Source: Chryseobacterium sp. 6424 (GTDB taxonomy: Bacteria; Bacteroidota; Bacteroidia; Flavobacteriales; Weeksellaceae). Taken from it: DNA of 64,000 nt. The stretch covers positions 2,522,304 through 2,586,303 of the forward strand of contig NZ_CP023540.1 of assembly GCF_003692615.1 (NCBI RefSeq). Direction: 5' to 3'. Made by a program: the position numbers and the translations under genes. The notes under the pieces were generated by a model that saw nothing but the letters and a program-made list of their open reading frames with translations, made no database searches and was not told the DNA's origin. This document shows, piece after piece, positions 42,270 to 51,486 of the stretch; the first letter of the stretch is position 1, and each line of letters starts with the position of its first letter.

Positions 42270-44648
42270 TTATTTATTAAAATCAATCTCTTCTCCGGAG
42301 TTTAGGTTTTCATTAAGGTTTTCATCTTTCTGTACGGGCTTTTTAGGAGCGCTTGACGGTGCGTCAGTGGTTGGGTTCTTCAACTGATCAATGGTTTGCA
42401 GCCCGCCATCGTCGCCGTAGCCACCAAGTCCCTGAAGATCCGAGCAACTGCCCGTCCAGTTAGATGGTTTGATGAATTTATCTTCTTTTGAAACGCCAAG
42501 CGAAGAATCTGCCCATACTTTCTTCATAAATATGGCCCAAATTGGTAGCGCCATCTTTGCCCCCTGTCCTTCACCAGTGCCGCGGAAGTGCGTGGCGCGG
42601 TCTTCCCAACCTACCCAAACGCCGGTTGCCAGGTTTGGGGTAATCCCCATAAACCAACCGTCGGAGTTATTCTGTGTGGTACCGGTTTTTGCGGCGATTT
42701 CAATGCCTTTTTCCACTCCTCTTCTTCCCAGTTCTCCGCTTGCGGTTCCGTATTCAGCCACACCTTTCATCAGATCGATCATCGTGTAAGCATAGAGTTC
42801 ATTCATTACTTCTTTCATCACGGGTTTCACTTCTTTAATCACGCGTCCGTTGGCATCTTCAATCCGCCAGATCATTTCTGGTTTAATGTAGTTTCCATAG
42901 TTTGCGAATGTAGAATAGGCACCAAGCATTTCGTAGATGGTAATATCTGACGAGCCAAGTGCTACCGCATATTCATTTGGGATATCCTCTGTTACCCCAA
43001 GGTCACGCGCGGTTTGGATCACGCTTTTCGGCGTCGTCATTTCTATAAGTCGGACTGCTACTGGGTTTTTGGAGTGTGCAAGTGCATCACGAAGTGTAAG
43101 GTTTCCACCAGAGCCCTCTACCTTCCAGGTTCCTTTGGTGTAGGTCGCGTTTGAAACCGTGGAGCAAGGTGTCATCCCGAGTTTCATAATGGCTGTGGCA
43201 TATACGAAGGGCTTAAAGGTAGATCCTACTTGTCTTTTCCCTTGTTTGATGTGGTCGTACTGGAAATGCTGCCAGTTGATACCGCCGACCCACGCCCTGA
43301 TTTCACCGGTTCCGGGCACCATCGACATCAGGCCTGCCTGTGCGATCTGCTTATGATACCGGATGGAATCCCACGGGGACATTTCTACTTCCTCCTCACC
43401 GTTCCAGGTAAAGCGCGAAGTTTTTACAGGCTTTTTGAATTCCATCATGATAGAATCCTCTGGTACACCTGCGTTTTTAAGTTGTTTATAACGGCCGGTA
43501 CGCTTCATGGCCTGCACCATGATCCCTTGGATCTGCTTGTCATCCAAAAAATAGAAAGGTCTTTGTTTACGGCCGCGCTGTTCTGCATCGAAACGCTTTT
43601 GCAGATCGGTGAGGTGTTCTTTGATAGACTCTTCCGCAAATTTCTGCATTTTAGAATCTAAGGTAACGTAGATTTTTAAGCCGTCTTTAAATAAGTTTAA
43701 CGTTTTGCCGGTCTGTTTCTCGTAATCTTTAAGATAAGCGTCAATTTCTTTTCGTAGATAGAATTTGTAGTACGCAGAATAACCTTCATCAATGGTTTTT
43801 ATCGGATGAAAATCTGTTTTGATAGGCTCGGCAACTGCTTTCTGATACGTTTCCTGATCGAGGTAGCCGGTTTTCAGCATCTGTTCCAATACCACATCGC
43901 GGCGGCGTTTGGCACGTTCAGGGTTACGGAGTGGGTTATTGGCTACCGGAGCTTCGAGCATTGAGACGAATGTGGCCGCTTCCGGAAGGGTAAGCTCGTT
44001 GGTTTTTTTATTGAAATAAATCCGTGACGCCATTTCGATCCCGTTTGCATTATTTACAAAATCGAACTTATTGAAATAAAGCGTGATGATTTCTTCTTTG
44101 GTGTAACGTTTCTCAAGACTTACGGCTACAACCCATTCTTTCAGTTTCTGGAAGGCACGCTGGACTTTGTTCTGTGAAACCTGTTCGGTAAACAGTAATT
44201 TTGCAAGTTGCTGCGTGATTGTAGAACCACCACCACGCTCACCACCATACACCACCGCTCTTGCAACAGACTGTAAATCAATACCTGAGTGTTCTTTGAA
44301 ACGCTCGTCTTCTTTCGCCTGCAGCGCATAGATAAGATGTGGCGGCAGGTCTTTATAAGTTACCGGCTGTGTTTTTTCCTTTTCGAATTTGCCTAAAAGT
44401 TTCCCATCCGAAGAGTAAATTTCAGAAGCTACGTAAATGTCAGGGTTTTCAAGTTCTTTCACGTCGGGCATATTGCCAAGAAAGCCTTGCGACACCGCAA
44501 AAAACAGCAGTGCGATGCCCAGCACCACTGCGGCCAAGGACATCCAGACGAACTTCACCCATTTTCGCCAGCCGCGGTTTTTTAATTTTTTAGGCGGAAG
44601 CGGAAATTTCTGCTGAGGTTTGCTTCCGGGAGTTTTTTTGTTTTCCAT
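42270..44648 (-). CDS. Class A penicillin-binding protein (PBP1A-type)
   Basis: 792 residues. A basic cytosolic tail and one membrane helix (about 32-52) precede the GT51 glycosyltransferase domain, with LQAKEDERFKEHSGIDLQS and GGSTITQQLAKLLF. The transpeptidase domain has SxxK in GSTFKPFVYA, SKN in HSKNPVAV and KTG in AAKTGTTQNNSDGWF. It polymerises and crosslinks peptidoglycan. The C-terminal tail is Ser/Pro/Asn-rich. It is the last gene of ricT-gldH-pbp, the order I know from Flavobacteriia. Confidence 0.96.
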   Translation of the reverse strand: MENKKTPGSKPQQKFPLPPKKLKNRGWRKWVKFVWMSLAAVVLGIALLFFAVSQGFLGNMPDVKELENPDIYVASEIYSSDGKLLGKFEKEKTQPVTYKDLPPHLIYALQAKEDERFKEHSGIDLQSVARAVVYGGERGGGSTITQQLAKLLFTEQVSQNKVQRAFQKLKEWVVAVSLEKRYTKEEIITLYFNKFDFVNNANGIEMASRIYFNKKTNELTLPEAATFVSMLEAPVANNPLRNPERAKRRRDVVLEQMLKTGYLDQETYQKAVAEPIKTDFHPIKTIDEGYSAYYKFYLRKEIDAYLKDYEKQTGKTLNLFKDGLKIYVTLDSKMQKFAEESIKEHLTDLQKRFDAEQRGRKQRPFYFLDDKQIQGIMVQAMKRTGRYKQLKNAGVPEDSIMMEFKKPVKTSRFTWNGEEEVEMSPWDSIRYHKQIAQAGLMSMVPGTGEIRAWVGGINWQHFQYDHIKQGKRQVGSTFKPFVYATAIMKLGMTPCSTVSNATYTKGTWKVEGSGGNLTLRDALAHSKNPVAVRLIEMTTPKSVIQTARDLGVTEDIPNEYAVALGSSDITIYEMLGAYSTFANYGNYIKPEMIWRIEDANGRVIKEVKPVMKEVMNELYAYTMIDLMKGVAEYGTASGELGRRGVEKGIEIAAKTGTTQNNSDGWFMGITPNLATGVWVGWEDRATHFRGTGEGQGAKMALPIWAIFMKKVWADSSLGVSKEDKFIKPSNWTGSCSDLQGLGGYGDDGGLQTIDQLKNPTTDAPSSAPKKPVQKDENLNENLNSGEEIDFNK

Positions 44649-44656
44649 AAATTTTG

Positions 44657-45127
44657 TTACGGTTTTGGCGTTTCTATTTTTACGCCAATATCTTCAATGC
44701 CCTTTAAACTGTCGGTACGCATGGCATGCACGATGCCCAGTTCGTAATGGCCGTTCTTGGGGAATTTATAATTGATTTTATACTGAAACAATATTTCTTT
44801 GGTATCGCCAAATCCTTTTCCGAGCCATGTTCCATTGGGTTCAGCAAGTACGTAATTAAGCGTGTCCCTGTGTTTTAATGCTTTTTTCGCTTCGCCAAGA
44901 TCCACGATAAACCTAATGTTGCTGTACGGATAATCATTATTATTCCTTACAACAAATATAATATTTTTAGGATTTTGGGCATCAGTTACTTTAAAGCTGA
45001 ATTTCTGTTCAGCGTTCTTGGGCCAAATCCCGTTCAGGCTTTTCATTTCCATGGGATCCGCACTGCCATTACAACTGATGGATAAAAGCAAAACTGAAAC
45101 GAAGGAAACAATTCTATGCACGGTCAT
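44657..45127 (-). CDS. gldH: Gliding motility lipoprotein GldH
   Basis: About 156 residues. A lipoprotein signal ends in LLSISC, close to residue 19. The body contains WPKNAEQKFSFKVTD, NNNDYPYSNIRFIVDL and LGKGFGDTKEILFQYKINYK, typical of GldH, a lipoprotein needed for gliding and chitin use in Flavobacterium johnsoniae. The ATG at 45127 is used; a GTG one codon earlier is possible. It overlaps ricT by 14 bp and precedes the PBP gene by 8 bp. Confidence 0.9.
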   Translation of the reverse strand: MTVHRIVSFVSVLLLSISCNGSADPMEMKSLNGIWPKNAEQKFSFKVTDAQNPKNIIFVVRNNNDYPYSNIRFIVDLGEAKKALKHRDTLNYVLAEPNGTWLGKGFGDTKEILFQYKINYKFPKNGHYELGIVHAMRTDSLKGIEDIGVKIETPKP

Positions 45128-46409
45128 CACGCTTGGGCTGAAATTTCTTTTTGAATTTTTTAGGCTGCTGGTTCTGGGATTTTGGTGTTTCGGCGGTACC
45201 TTTTTCAGGGCTTTTTTTGTGGTCTTGCTCTTTTTTAGGTGGCCGGTTTTGGTTCTTTGTACTCTGTTGTGGTTTTGCCGAGGTGTTTTTCCTGCGGTTT
45301 TGGTCTTTACCAGGATTTCTGTTTTTGCGCTCGAAGCGGTCTACATTATTTTCCTGAATAAGATCTACAGATTTCACAGGAAACTCCTGTTTCTGTAGGT
45401 CTTCCAAAGGCTGGGTTTTCTCACCGCGTTTGTTTTGGGCCAAGAGTTTTTTCACGTCGACTACATCCAAATCGTACCAGGCCATGGAGCGGTCGGCATA
45501 AGCAAACCACATTTTTTTCTTGAAAACATCAATTTTTATACAGAAGGCACGGCCTTTTTCGGTATCAATAACTGAAGAAGAAGGCGGAAAATCACTGAGG
45601 GCATCCAAGTAACTGTCGAGTTCATAATTAAGGCAACACTTCAGTTTACCACACTGGCCCGCGAGTTTCTGTGGGTTGATGCTCAGTTGCTGATACCGGG
45701 CTGCGTTAGTGTTTACAGAACGGAAATCGGTGAGCCAGGTAGAACAGCAAAGTTCGCGTCCACAAGAGCCAATGCCGCCTACTTTAGCCGCCTCTTGCCG
45801 GAAACCAATTTGCTTCATATCAATCTTTGTACGGAACGCGGCTGCATATTCCTTGATTAACTGGCGGAAATCTACCCGAGTCTCTGAGGTGTAGTAAAAA
45901 GTCACTTTCGCCCCATCACCCTGATACTCTACATCAGTTATTTTCATGCTGAGATTCAGCGCGTAAGCTATTTTTCGGGCTTGTATTTTTACGCTTTCTT
46001 CTTTAGCGCGGCTTTGCTGCCAAACCTCAATGTCTTTCTGGTTTGCTAACCGGTATATTTTCAGTGGGTTATCTTCAGAAAAATGTTTCTTTTTCATCTG
46101 TATTTTTACCAGTTCCCCTGTTAGGCTTACCACGCCTATATCATGACCCGGGCTAGATTCTACTGTGACAACACTCCCGATATGGAGTGGTAAATTATGT
46201 ACGTTTTTATAAAAACATTTCCGGTCGTTCTTGAACCTTACTTCAACAAAATCTGTTTGCGAAGCAACAGGATTACTGATGTCCGAGAGCCAATCGAAAA
46301 CGCTTAATTTATAGCTATTTCCGCAGGTATTTACATTTTCACAACCACTTGCGGATTTGGTGCCGCAGGAGTGGGAAGAATCGCCGGATGTTTTGCATCC
46401 ACAACTCAT
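45114..46409 (-). CDS. ricT: PSP1-domain protein RicT (YaaT-like)
   Basis: 431 residues. The PSP1 core (about 60-270) includes DIGVVSLTGELVKIQMKKKH, IDMKQIGFRQEAAKVGGIGS and the Cys-rich GRELCCSTW and GQCGKLKCCLNYE, which in Bacillus RicT belong to a complex with an Fe-S cluster that aids RNA processing. An N-terminal extension has several Cys (MSCGCKTSG, SHSCGTKS). The C-terminal 90 residues are Lys/Gln/Pro-rich and look disordered. Its promoter box is at 46429-46436. Confidence 0.9.
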   Translation of the reverse strand: MSCGCKTSGDSSHSCGTKSASGCENVNTCGNSYKLSVFDWLSDISNPVASQTDFVEVRFKNDRKCFYKNVHNLPLHIGSVVTVESSPGHDIGVVSLTGELVKIQMKKKHFSEDNPLKIYRLANQKDIEVWQQSRAKEESVKIQARKIAYALNLSMKITDVEYQGDGAKVTFYYTSETRVDFRQLIKEYAAAFRTKIDMKQIGFRQEAAKVGGIGSCGRELCCSTWLTDFRSVNTNAARYQQLSINPQKLAGQCGKLKCCLNYELDSYLDALSDFPPSSSVIDTEKGRAFCIKIDVFKKKMWFAYADRSMAWYDLDVVDVKKLLAQNKRGEKTQPLEDLQKQEFPVKSVDLIQENNVDRFERKNRNPGKDQNRRKNTSAKPQQSTKNQNRPPKKEQDHKKSPEKGTAETPKSQNQQPKKFKKKFQPKRDDRA

Positions 46410-46428
46410 ATTATTTAATTATATCCTG

Positions 46429-46436
46429 CAAATTTA
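46429..46436 (-). promoter_or_regulatory. Flavobacterial -7 box for ricT-gldH-pbp1A
   Basis: TAAATTTG on the minus strand, 20 bp before the ricT ATG. Confidence 0.5.
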
Positions 46437-46765
46437 GTATAAAATTTTTTGTCGCATTACTATACAGGTTTTGCATAACGTCAATTTGATAGTTTTAAAT
46501 AAACTTCATTTCATTTATTGAATATTTATAAAAACATGAATTATTATGCAAATCATACAATTTTAAATTTAAGAAATTAAACCTGTTTTTCAGTCATTAT
46601 TTAAATTAAACTTAATTCTTAGCGGTCCGTATTCGCATTCTGTAAATCCTTTATTTAAGCGTATTTATAATGAATTAATAAGTTCCTAAAATTAAACACC
46701 ATAGTTCATTGATTATTTGTTTAAAATAATTTATGATTTTTTAACATCTGTATAAAAAATAATTT

Positions 46766-46773
46766 TATATTTG
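46766..46773 (+). promoter_or_regulatory. Flavobacterial -7 box for the FadL-type porin gene
   Basis: TATATTTG ends 19 bp before the ATG at 46793, matching TAnnTTTG; no -33 TTG is seen at the right distance. Confidence 0.5.
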
Positions 46774-46792
46774 AACTATTAATAATGAATCT

Positions 46793-48025
46793 ATGAAAAA
46801 AATCATTGTATCAACAGCACTATTAGCCGGGGTTCTTACGCAGGCGGGCGGCTTCAGGGTCTCTTTACAAGGTGTAAAGCAGCTGGCTATGGCTCATACC
46901 AGCGCACATACGGAGGATGCGAGTGTCGCTTTCTTTAATCCAGCGGGTATGTCTTTTATCCCAAACAGGCTGAGTGTAGCAGCGGGGGGATTTGGTATCA
47001 ATACCGAAATTACCTACCAAAATCCTACGACTCTTGAAAGTTTCAGTACGGATAATCCTATGGGAACGCCAATTTACGCGGCAGTAGCTTATAAAATTGT
47101 AGATGAAGTATCTGTGGGTTTCAGTTTCACGACGCCTTATGGTTCTACAATCCAATGGCCTACCGATTGGGCGGGTAGGGAAATTGTACAGGATATTGAG
47201 CTTAAAGCCTTCTATTTCCAGCCGATGGTTTCAGTTAAACTGGCGCCTTGGGTTTCTGTAGGCGGTAGCTATATCTACGCGAAAGGTTCGGTAGACTGGA
47301 CGAAGGCGCTCACGCAGTTTGGAGGAACGCTAAATATCAAGGATGACCAGGCTTCAGGGCAAGGTTTCGGTTTAGGCTTTTACTTCCGTCCTACCGATAA
47401 ACTGGATGTGAGTGTGGCTTACCGTTCACCAATTGATATGGAAGCTAATGAAGGTGTTGCCTCATTCAATGTTTCTTCTGCACTTTATCCGGCATTGGGT
47501 GTAAATGCAGCTGGGCAGGATAACTTTAAAGCAGTTTTACCTTTGGTGGATGAATATACTGTGGGTGTAACCTACAAAGTGACGCCAAAATGGTCTGTAT
47601 CCGGAGATTTCAACTATAGCGGTTGGGGACGTTACCAGAGCTTGACTTTGGATTTTGAGAATGCTCCTGCAGGTAACCAGGCTGACGCCACCGTATTGGT
47701 TTCTCCTAAAAACTTTAAGAGTACACAGACTTGGAGAGTGGGTACACAATATATGGTAACCGATAATTTTGCCGCAAGATTGGGTTATTATTATGATGAA
47801 TCACCTTATGAAGATCAAGACTTTATCCCAGAGACGCCATCATTCGATGCTAATGTAATTACCGCAGGTATCGGTTACAAATGGAAAGGATTGGGTATTG
47901 ATTTATCAGGTGCCTATAACTTCCAGACGCCAAGAGATGTAAATAACAGTTACTTGTCATTTTACGGACAGGCAAAAGCAAAAGCTTATTACTTCGGTTT
48001 AGGTTTATCATACAACGCATTTTAA
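46793..48025 (+). CDS. OmpP1/FadL/TodX-family outer-membrane transporter
   Basis: 410 residues. A signal peptide ending TQAGG is followed by the FadL-like opening GFRVSLQGVKQLAMAHTSAH and EDASVAFFNPAGMSF, the N-terminal hatch region. Fourteen-strand-like amphipathic segments follow, and the last residue is a Phe (LSYNAF), as for outer-membrane barrels. Such proteins admit fatty acids or other hydrophobic compounds. It lies 13 bp before the SGNH lipoprotein gene and is probably co-transcribed with it, suggesting uptake plus hydrolysis of an ester or lipid substrate. Confidence 0.92.
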   Translation: MKKIIVSTALLAGVLTQAGGFRVSLQGVKQLAMAHTSAHTEDASVAFFNPAGMSFIPNRLSVAAGGFGINTEITYQNPTTLESFSTDNPMGTPIYAAVAYKIVDEVSVGFSFTTPYGSTIQWPTDWAGREIVQDIELKAFYFQPMVSVKLAPWVSVGGSYIYAKGSVDWTKALTQFGGTLNIKDDQASGQGFGLGFYFRPTDKLDVSVAYRSPIDMEANEGVASFNVSSALYPALGVNAAGQDNFKAVLPLVDEYTVGVTYKVTPKWSVSGDFNYSGWGRYQSLTLDFENAPAGNQADATVLVSPKNFKSTQTWRVGTQYMVTDNFAARLGYYYDESPYEDQDFIPETPSFDANVITAGIGYKWKGLGIDLSGAYNFQTPRDVNNSYLSFYGQAKAKAYYFGLGLSYNAF

Positions 48026-48038
48026 GATTTATTAGATT

Positions 48039-49555
48039 ATGAAAAAGATATTAATTTCATCTATAGCCGTTTCAGCCTTACTATTCAATGTAAGCTGCGA
48101 CACAGATTTTGACCAGGACGTTAGCAACATTGTTGTAGAGAAAGGGAGCGCGGATTTCTCGAAATACGTTGCCTTAGGGAACTCGCTGACTTCCGGGTAC
48201 AGAGATAACGCCCTTTATATACAGGGCCAGAACGAATCATACCCAAATATGATTGCCCAGCAAATGATGCATGCAGGGGGAGTGCCTTTGTACAACCTTT
48301 GATGTCAGACGAAAATGGGGGACTTCTGCTAAACGGAACTGCTATCGCGGCAACAAAAGTGTCTCTTAAAGGATTTGATGCAGCAGGATCACCAATATTA
48401 GAAAACGTTACTGCTGCACCTACAACAGATATTACGAGGAAGGTAACTGGCGCCATCAATAATTTTGGTGTTCCAGGGGCTAAAACCGCACACCTTATCG
48501 CACCAGGATACGGAAATATCGGTGGCGTGGCAACAGGAACCGCTAACCCATATTATGTAAGATTCTCGACTTCCGCAACTTCTACCGTAGTAGGTGATGC
48601 GCTGGCACAGAATCCTACATTCATATCGCTGTGGATCGGCAACAATGATGTACTTGGGTACGCTACCAGCGGAGGCGACGGCAGCAACCCGATTACGCCA
48701 AGCGCAGGTGCTGTAGGTGTAGGTTTCGATAATACCTATACTTATATCATCAATACCCTTTTCCCTGCTAACACACCAAGAAAAGGGGTTATCGCTAACA
48801 TCCCTTATGTAACATCCATTCCATTCTTTACTACTGTACCTTATAAGCCGGTGCCAGGAGCTAAGGTGGCAGCAAACCTTACAGCCCTGAATGGGCTTTA
48901 TACCCAACTAAGGTCTGCATTGGCCGCACTGAATGTAACAGACAGGATTGTAGAGAATCTAAGCGCCACCGCACAAAACCGAGTGCTGATTGTAGATGAA
49001 ACATTACCAAACCTTTCTGTTCAGTTAACTGCAGTATTTACCGGTGCAGGGATGCCGGCAACACAGGCAGCGGCGTTCGGCCAAATCTTCGGACAGGTTC
49101 GTCAGTCCAGACCAACGGATATGATCCTTCTTACTACAGGTAGGGAAATCGGTACGGTAGCCCCAGGCGCGCCGGCCCAAATTAATGTTTACGGACTTTC
49201 TTATCCGTTACAGGACCGCCACGTACTTATTCCTTCAGAAGCTGATGAGATTAAGACAGCAGTAGATGCGATGAATGCTAAAATTAAATCTTTAGCAGAC
49301 GCTAAAGGCCTGGCCTTCGTAGATGCAAACGCTAAAATGTCGGAATTAGGAAAAGCATCAGGTCTGCAGTATGATAACGTAAGGTATTCAGCGAAATTCA
49401 TCACCGGCGGTACCTTCTCTTTAGATGGGGTACACCTTACTGGTAGGGGATACGCACTTATCGCTAATGAATTTATACAGGCCATTAACGCAAAATATGG
49501 TTCTACATTACCGATGGTAAACGTAAACAGTTACTCAGGTATTACATTCCCTTAA
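48039..49555 (+). pseudogene. SGNH/GDSL-hydrolase lipoprotein gene interrupted by a frameshift
   Basis: The first frame (48039-48302) encodes a lipoprotein signal (LLFNVSC) and block I of SGNH hydrolases, VALGNSLTSGYRDN, with the nucleophile Ser, then stops at TGA 48300-48302. The second frame (to 49555) continues with SLWIGNNDVLGY (block III Asn) and LDGVHLTGRGYALIAN (block V Asp-His). One extra G in the G5 run at 48276-48280 would join the frames, reading HAGGSAFVQPLMSDENGG. The joined product would be about 505 residues. It could be a sequencing error, a true pseudogene or a phase-variable gene. The operon partner is the FadL-type porin. Confidence 0.85.
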
Positions 49556-49577
49556 ATATTGAGAGAATAACGATAAT

Positions 49578-49612
49578 AAAACCACCAGATTCTTCCGGTG
49601 GTTTTATTTTTT
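49578..49612 (+). terminator. Rho-independent terminator of the FadL/SGNH unit
   Basis: Arms AAAACCACC (49578-49586) and GGTGGTTTT (49597-49605), 10-nt loop, then ATTTTTTT. It abuts the prs promoter box. Confidence 0.88.
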
Positions 49613-49620
49613 TAAATTTG
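49613..49620 (+). promoter_or_regulatory. Flavobacterial -7 box for prs
   Basis: TAAATTTG, 20 bp before the prs ATG, directly after the upstream terminator. Confidence 0.5.
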
Positions 49621-49640
49621 CACATCCAAAAAAAGTAAAA

Positions 49641-50579
49641 ATGGCTGATCAGGCAAGTTATCTGTTTTCCACCAGAACCAGTAAAGTTTTGGCGGAAAAA
49701 ATCGCTCATCATTATGGGCAAGAGTTGGGAAAAATCAATTTTCAGGATTTTAGCGACGGCGAGTTTGAGCCAGTCCTGGACCAGTCGGTTCGTGGTGGCC
49801 GCGTATTCCTTATTGGCTCTACTTTTCCCCCCGCAGACAATTTATTAGAACTACTTCTGATGATTGATGCTGCTAAAAGAGCTTCTGCTAAAAGCATTAC
49901 AGTAGTTCTTCCGTATTACGGACTGGCGCGGCAAGACCGAAAAGACCAGCCAAGAGCGCCGATCGGGGCCAAGCTGGTGGCGAATCTTCTCACAGCCGCT
50001 GGCGCTACACGTATTATGACGATGGATCTTCATGCAGACCAAATACAAGGTTTCTTTGAGATCCCAGTAGATCACCTTTATGCTTCTACCCTGTTTATCG
50101 ATCATATCCTATCATTAAATCTGGAGAATCTTACCATTGCTTCACCAGATATGGGAGGTGCCAAAAGAGCGAAAAACTATGCCGGCCATCTCGGTGCAGA
50201 GGTTGTAATTGCCTATAAAGAACGTAAGAAGGCCAACGTGGTAGAAGAAATGTTCTTGATTGGTGATGTAAAAGACCGAAATGTAGTCTTAATTGATGAC
50301 ATGATTGATACCGCAGGCACTTTATGTAAAGCAGCCGATATCCTGATCGCAAACGGTGCGAAAAGTGTGCGCGCAATGGCTACACACGGCGTACTTTCGG
50401 GCAAGGCGTATGAAAATATCGAGAACTCTAAGCTTTCCGAAGTCATTGTTACTGATACTATTCCGATCAAAACAGCATTATCCTCTAAAATTAAAGTACT
50501 TACCTGCGCCCAATTATTCGCTGATGTTATGAAGATGGTACACGAACATAAATCCATCAGTGATAAATTTATTATTTAA
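49641..50579 (+). CDS. prs: Ribose-phosphate pyrophosphokinase
   Basis: 312 residues. It makes PRPP from ribose 5-phosphate and ATP for nucleotide, His and Trp synthesis. The PRPP-binding loop is VLIDDMIDTAGTLCKAA, and the upstream catalytic flexible loop with Lys-Arg is present in PDMGGAKRAKNYAGHL. LPYYGLARQDRKDQPRAPIG supplies ATP-site residues. It has its own promoter box and is followed by rplY, which has another. Confidence 0.97.
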   Translation: MADQASYLFSTRTSKVLAEKIAHHYGQELGKINFQDFSDGEFEPVLDQSVRGGRVFLIGSTFPPADNLLELLLMIDAAKRASAKSITVVLPYYGLARQDRKDQPRAPIGAKLVANLLTAAGATRIMTMDLHADQIQGFFEIPVDHLYASTLFIDHILSLNLENLTIASPDMGGAKRAKNYAGHLGAEVVIAYKERKKANVVEEMFLIGDVKDRNVVLIDDMIDTAGTLCKAADILIANGAKSVRAMATHGVLSGKAYENIENSKLSEVIVTDTIPIKTALSSKIKVLTCAQLFADVMKMVHEHKSISDKFII

Positions 50580-50590
50580 CAAAAAAAACT

Positions 50591-50598
50591 TATCTTTG
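50591..50598 (+). promoter_or_regulatory. Flavobacterial -7 box for rplY
   Basis: TATCTTTG, 26 bp before the rplY ATG; fits TAnnTTTG. Confidence 0.5.
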
Positions 50599-50624
50599 CA
50601 CCCTTAAATTTTTTATACATTATC

Positions 50625-51260
50625 ATGAAATCAATTACAATTCAAGGTACAAAAAGAGAAAGCGTGGGCAAAAAGTCTACAAAAGCTTTACGTGATGCTG
50701 AATTAGTTCCTTGTGTTGTTTACGGAGGCGCTGAACCTTTGAACTTTTCTGCAGAAGAAAAGGCTTTCAAAGGACTCGTTTATACTCCTGAAGCACACAC
50801 GGTATCTATTGAGGTTGACGGACAAACCATTCCTGCCGTACTTCAGGACATCCAGTTCCACCCAATCACCGACAAAATCCTTCACGCAGACTTCTATCAG
50901 TTGGCTGATGACAAGCCAGTAGTAATGGAAGTGCCTGTAAGAATTACCGGGCGTGCAAAAGGTGTTGTGGCCGGTGGTGCGATGCGTCAGTCTTTCAGAA
51001 AACTGAAACTGAAGGCCTTGCCAGCTAACTTACCAGACGAGATCGTGGTAGATGTTACACCGCTTAAGATTGGTAACAAACTTTATGTAGGAGACATCAA
51101 AACCGAAAATTTCAGCTTCATGCACCCAGACAATGCAGTAGTAGTAGCTGTTAAAATGTCTAGAAATGCTGCTAAAGGTGGTGCCGCTGCCGCAGATGAT
51201 GACGAAGAAGAAACAACTGAAGGCGAAGTTCCAGCAACTGAAACTACAAGCGCAGAATAA
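50625..51260 (+). CDS. rplY: 50S ribosomal protein L25 / general stress protein Ctc
   Basis: 211 residues, the long Ctc-type L25. The N-terminal 5S rRNA-binding domain (about 1-90) includes [20 protein letters not shown] and [22 protein letters not shown]. The TL5-like C-terminal domain follows to about 185. The tail is Ala- then Glu/Thr-rich ([14 protein letters not shown]), a common acidic extension. A strong terminator follows the stop. Confidence 0.96.
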   Translation: MKSITIQGTKRESVGKKSTKALRDAELVPCVVYGGAEPLNFSAEEKAFKGLVYTPEAHTVSIEVDGQTIPAVLQDIQFHPITDKILHADFYQLADDKPVVMEVPVRITGRAKGVVAGGAMRQSFRKLKLKALPANLPDEIVVDVTPLKIGNKLYVGDIKTENFSFMHPDNAVVVAVKMSRNAAKGGAAAADDDEEETTEGEVPATETTSAE

Positions 51261-51281
51261 TCCTAATAAGATCAAATACAG

Positions 51282-51315
51282 AAATCCCACTCTTATGAGT
51301 GGGATTTCTCTTTTT
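51282..51315 (+). terminator. Rho-independent terminator of rplY
   Basis: Arms AAATCCCACTC (51282-51292) and GAGTGGGATTT (51297-51307), loop TTAT, then CTCTTTTT. Confidence 0.9.
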
Positions 51316-51440
51316 AGGAGCTTGGTAATAACGGTTCCTTATCCCAGGCCAGCCCGCTGTCACTACTCGCTTTTCCCCCGGGCGGCGGCGAAGCCGCTGC
51401 CCGGGGGAAGAGCTCAGACAGGCCGTTCCATCGGGGCTAA
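51315..51440 (+). repeat. REP-like hairpin element, copy 4
   Basis: It starts TAGGAGCTTGG, continues to CCCGCTGTCACTACTCGC, and has a 17-bp inverted repeat (51373-51389 with 51393-51409, loop GAA, one mismatch). It ends AAGAGCTCAGACAGG, then CATCGGGGCTAAAA. The start and end words match the copy at 28532-28645, and AAGAGCTC...CAGG matches the copy at 1-72. It lies 3' of rplY, between convergent genes. Confidence 0.7.
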
Positions 51441-51486
51441 AATATAGAGGCGTTTACCTGAACAAGAGCTTCTCCCAACGCATATT

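Larger units (their letters stand above)
46410..46792. other. AT-rich divergent intergenic region between ricT and the FadL-type gene
   Basis: About 380 bp with long A/T runs and no open frame of note. The only recognisable items are the two -7 boxes at 46429-46436 (minus) and 46766-46773 (plus). Confidence 0.6.
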
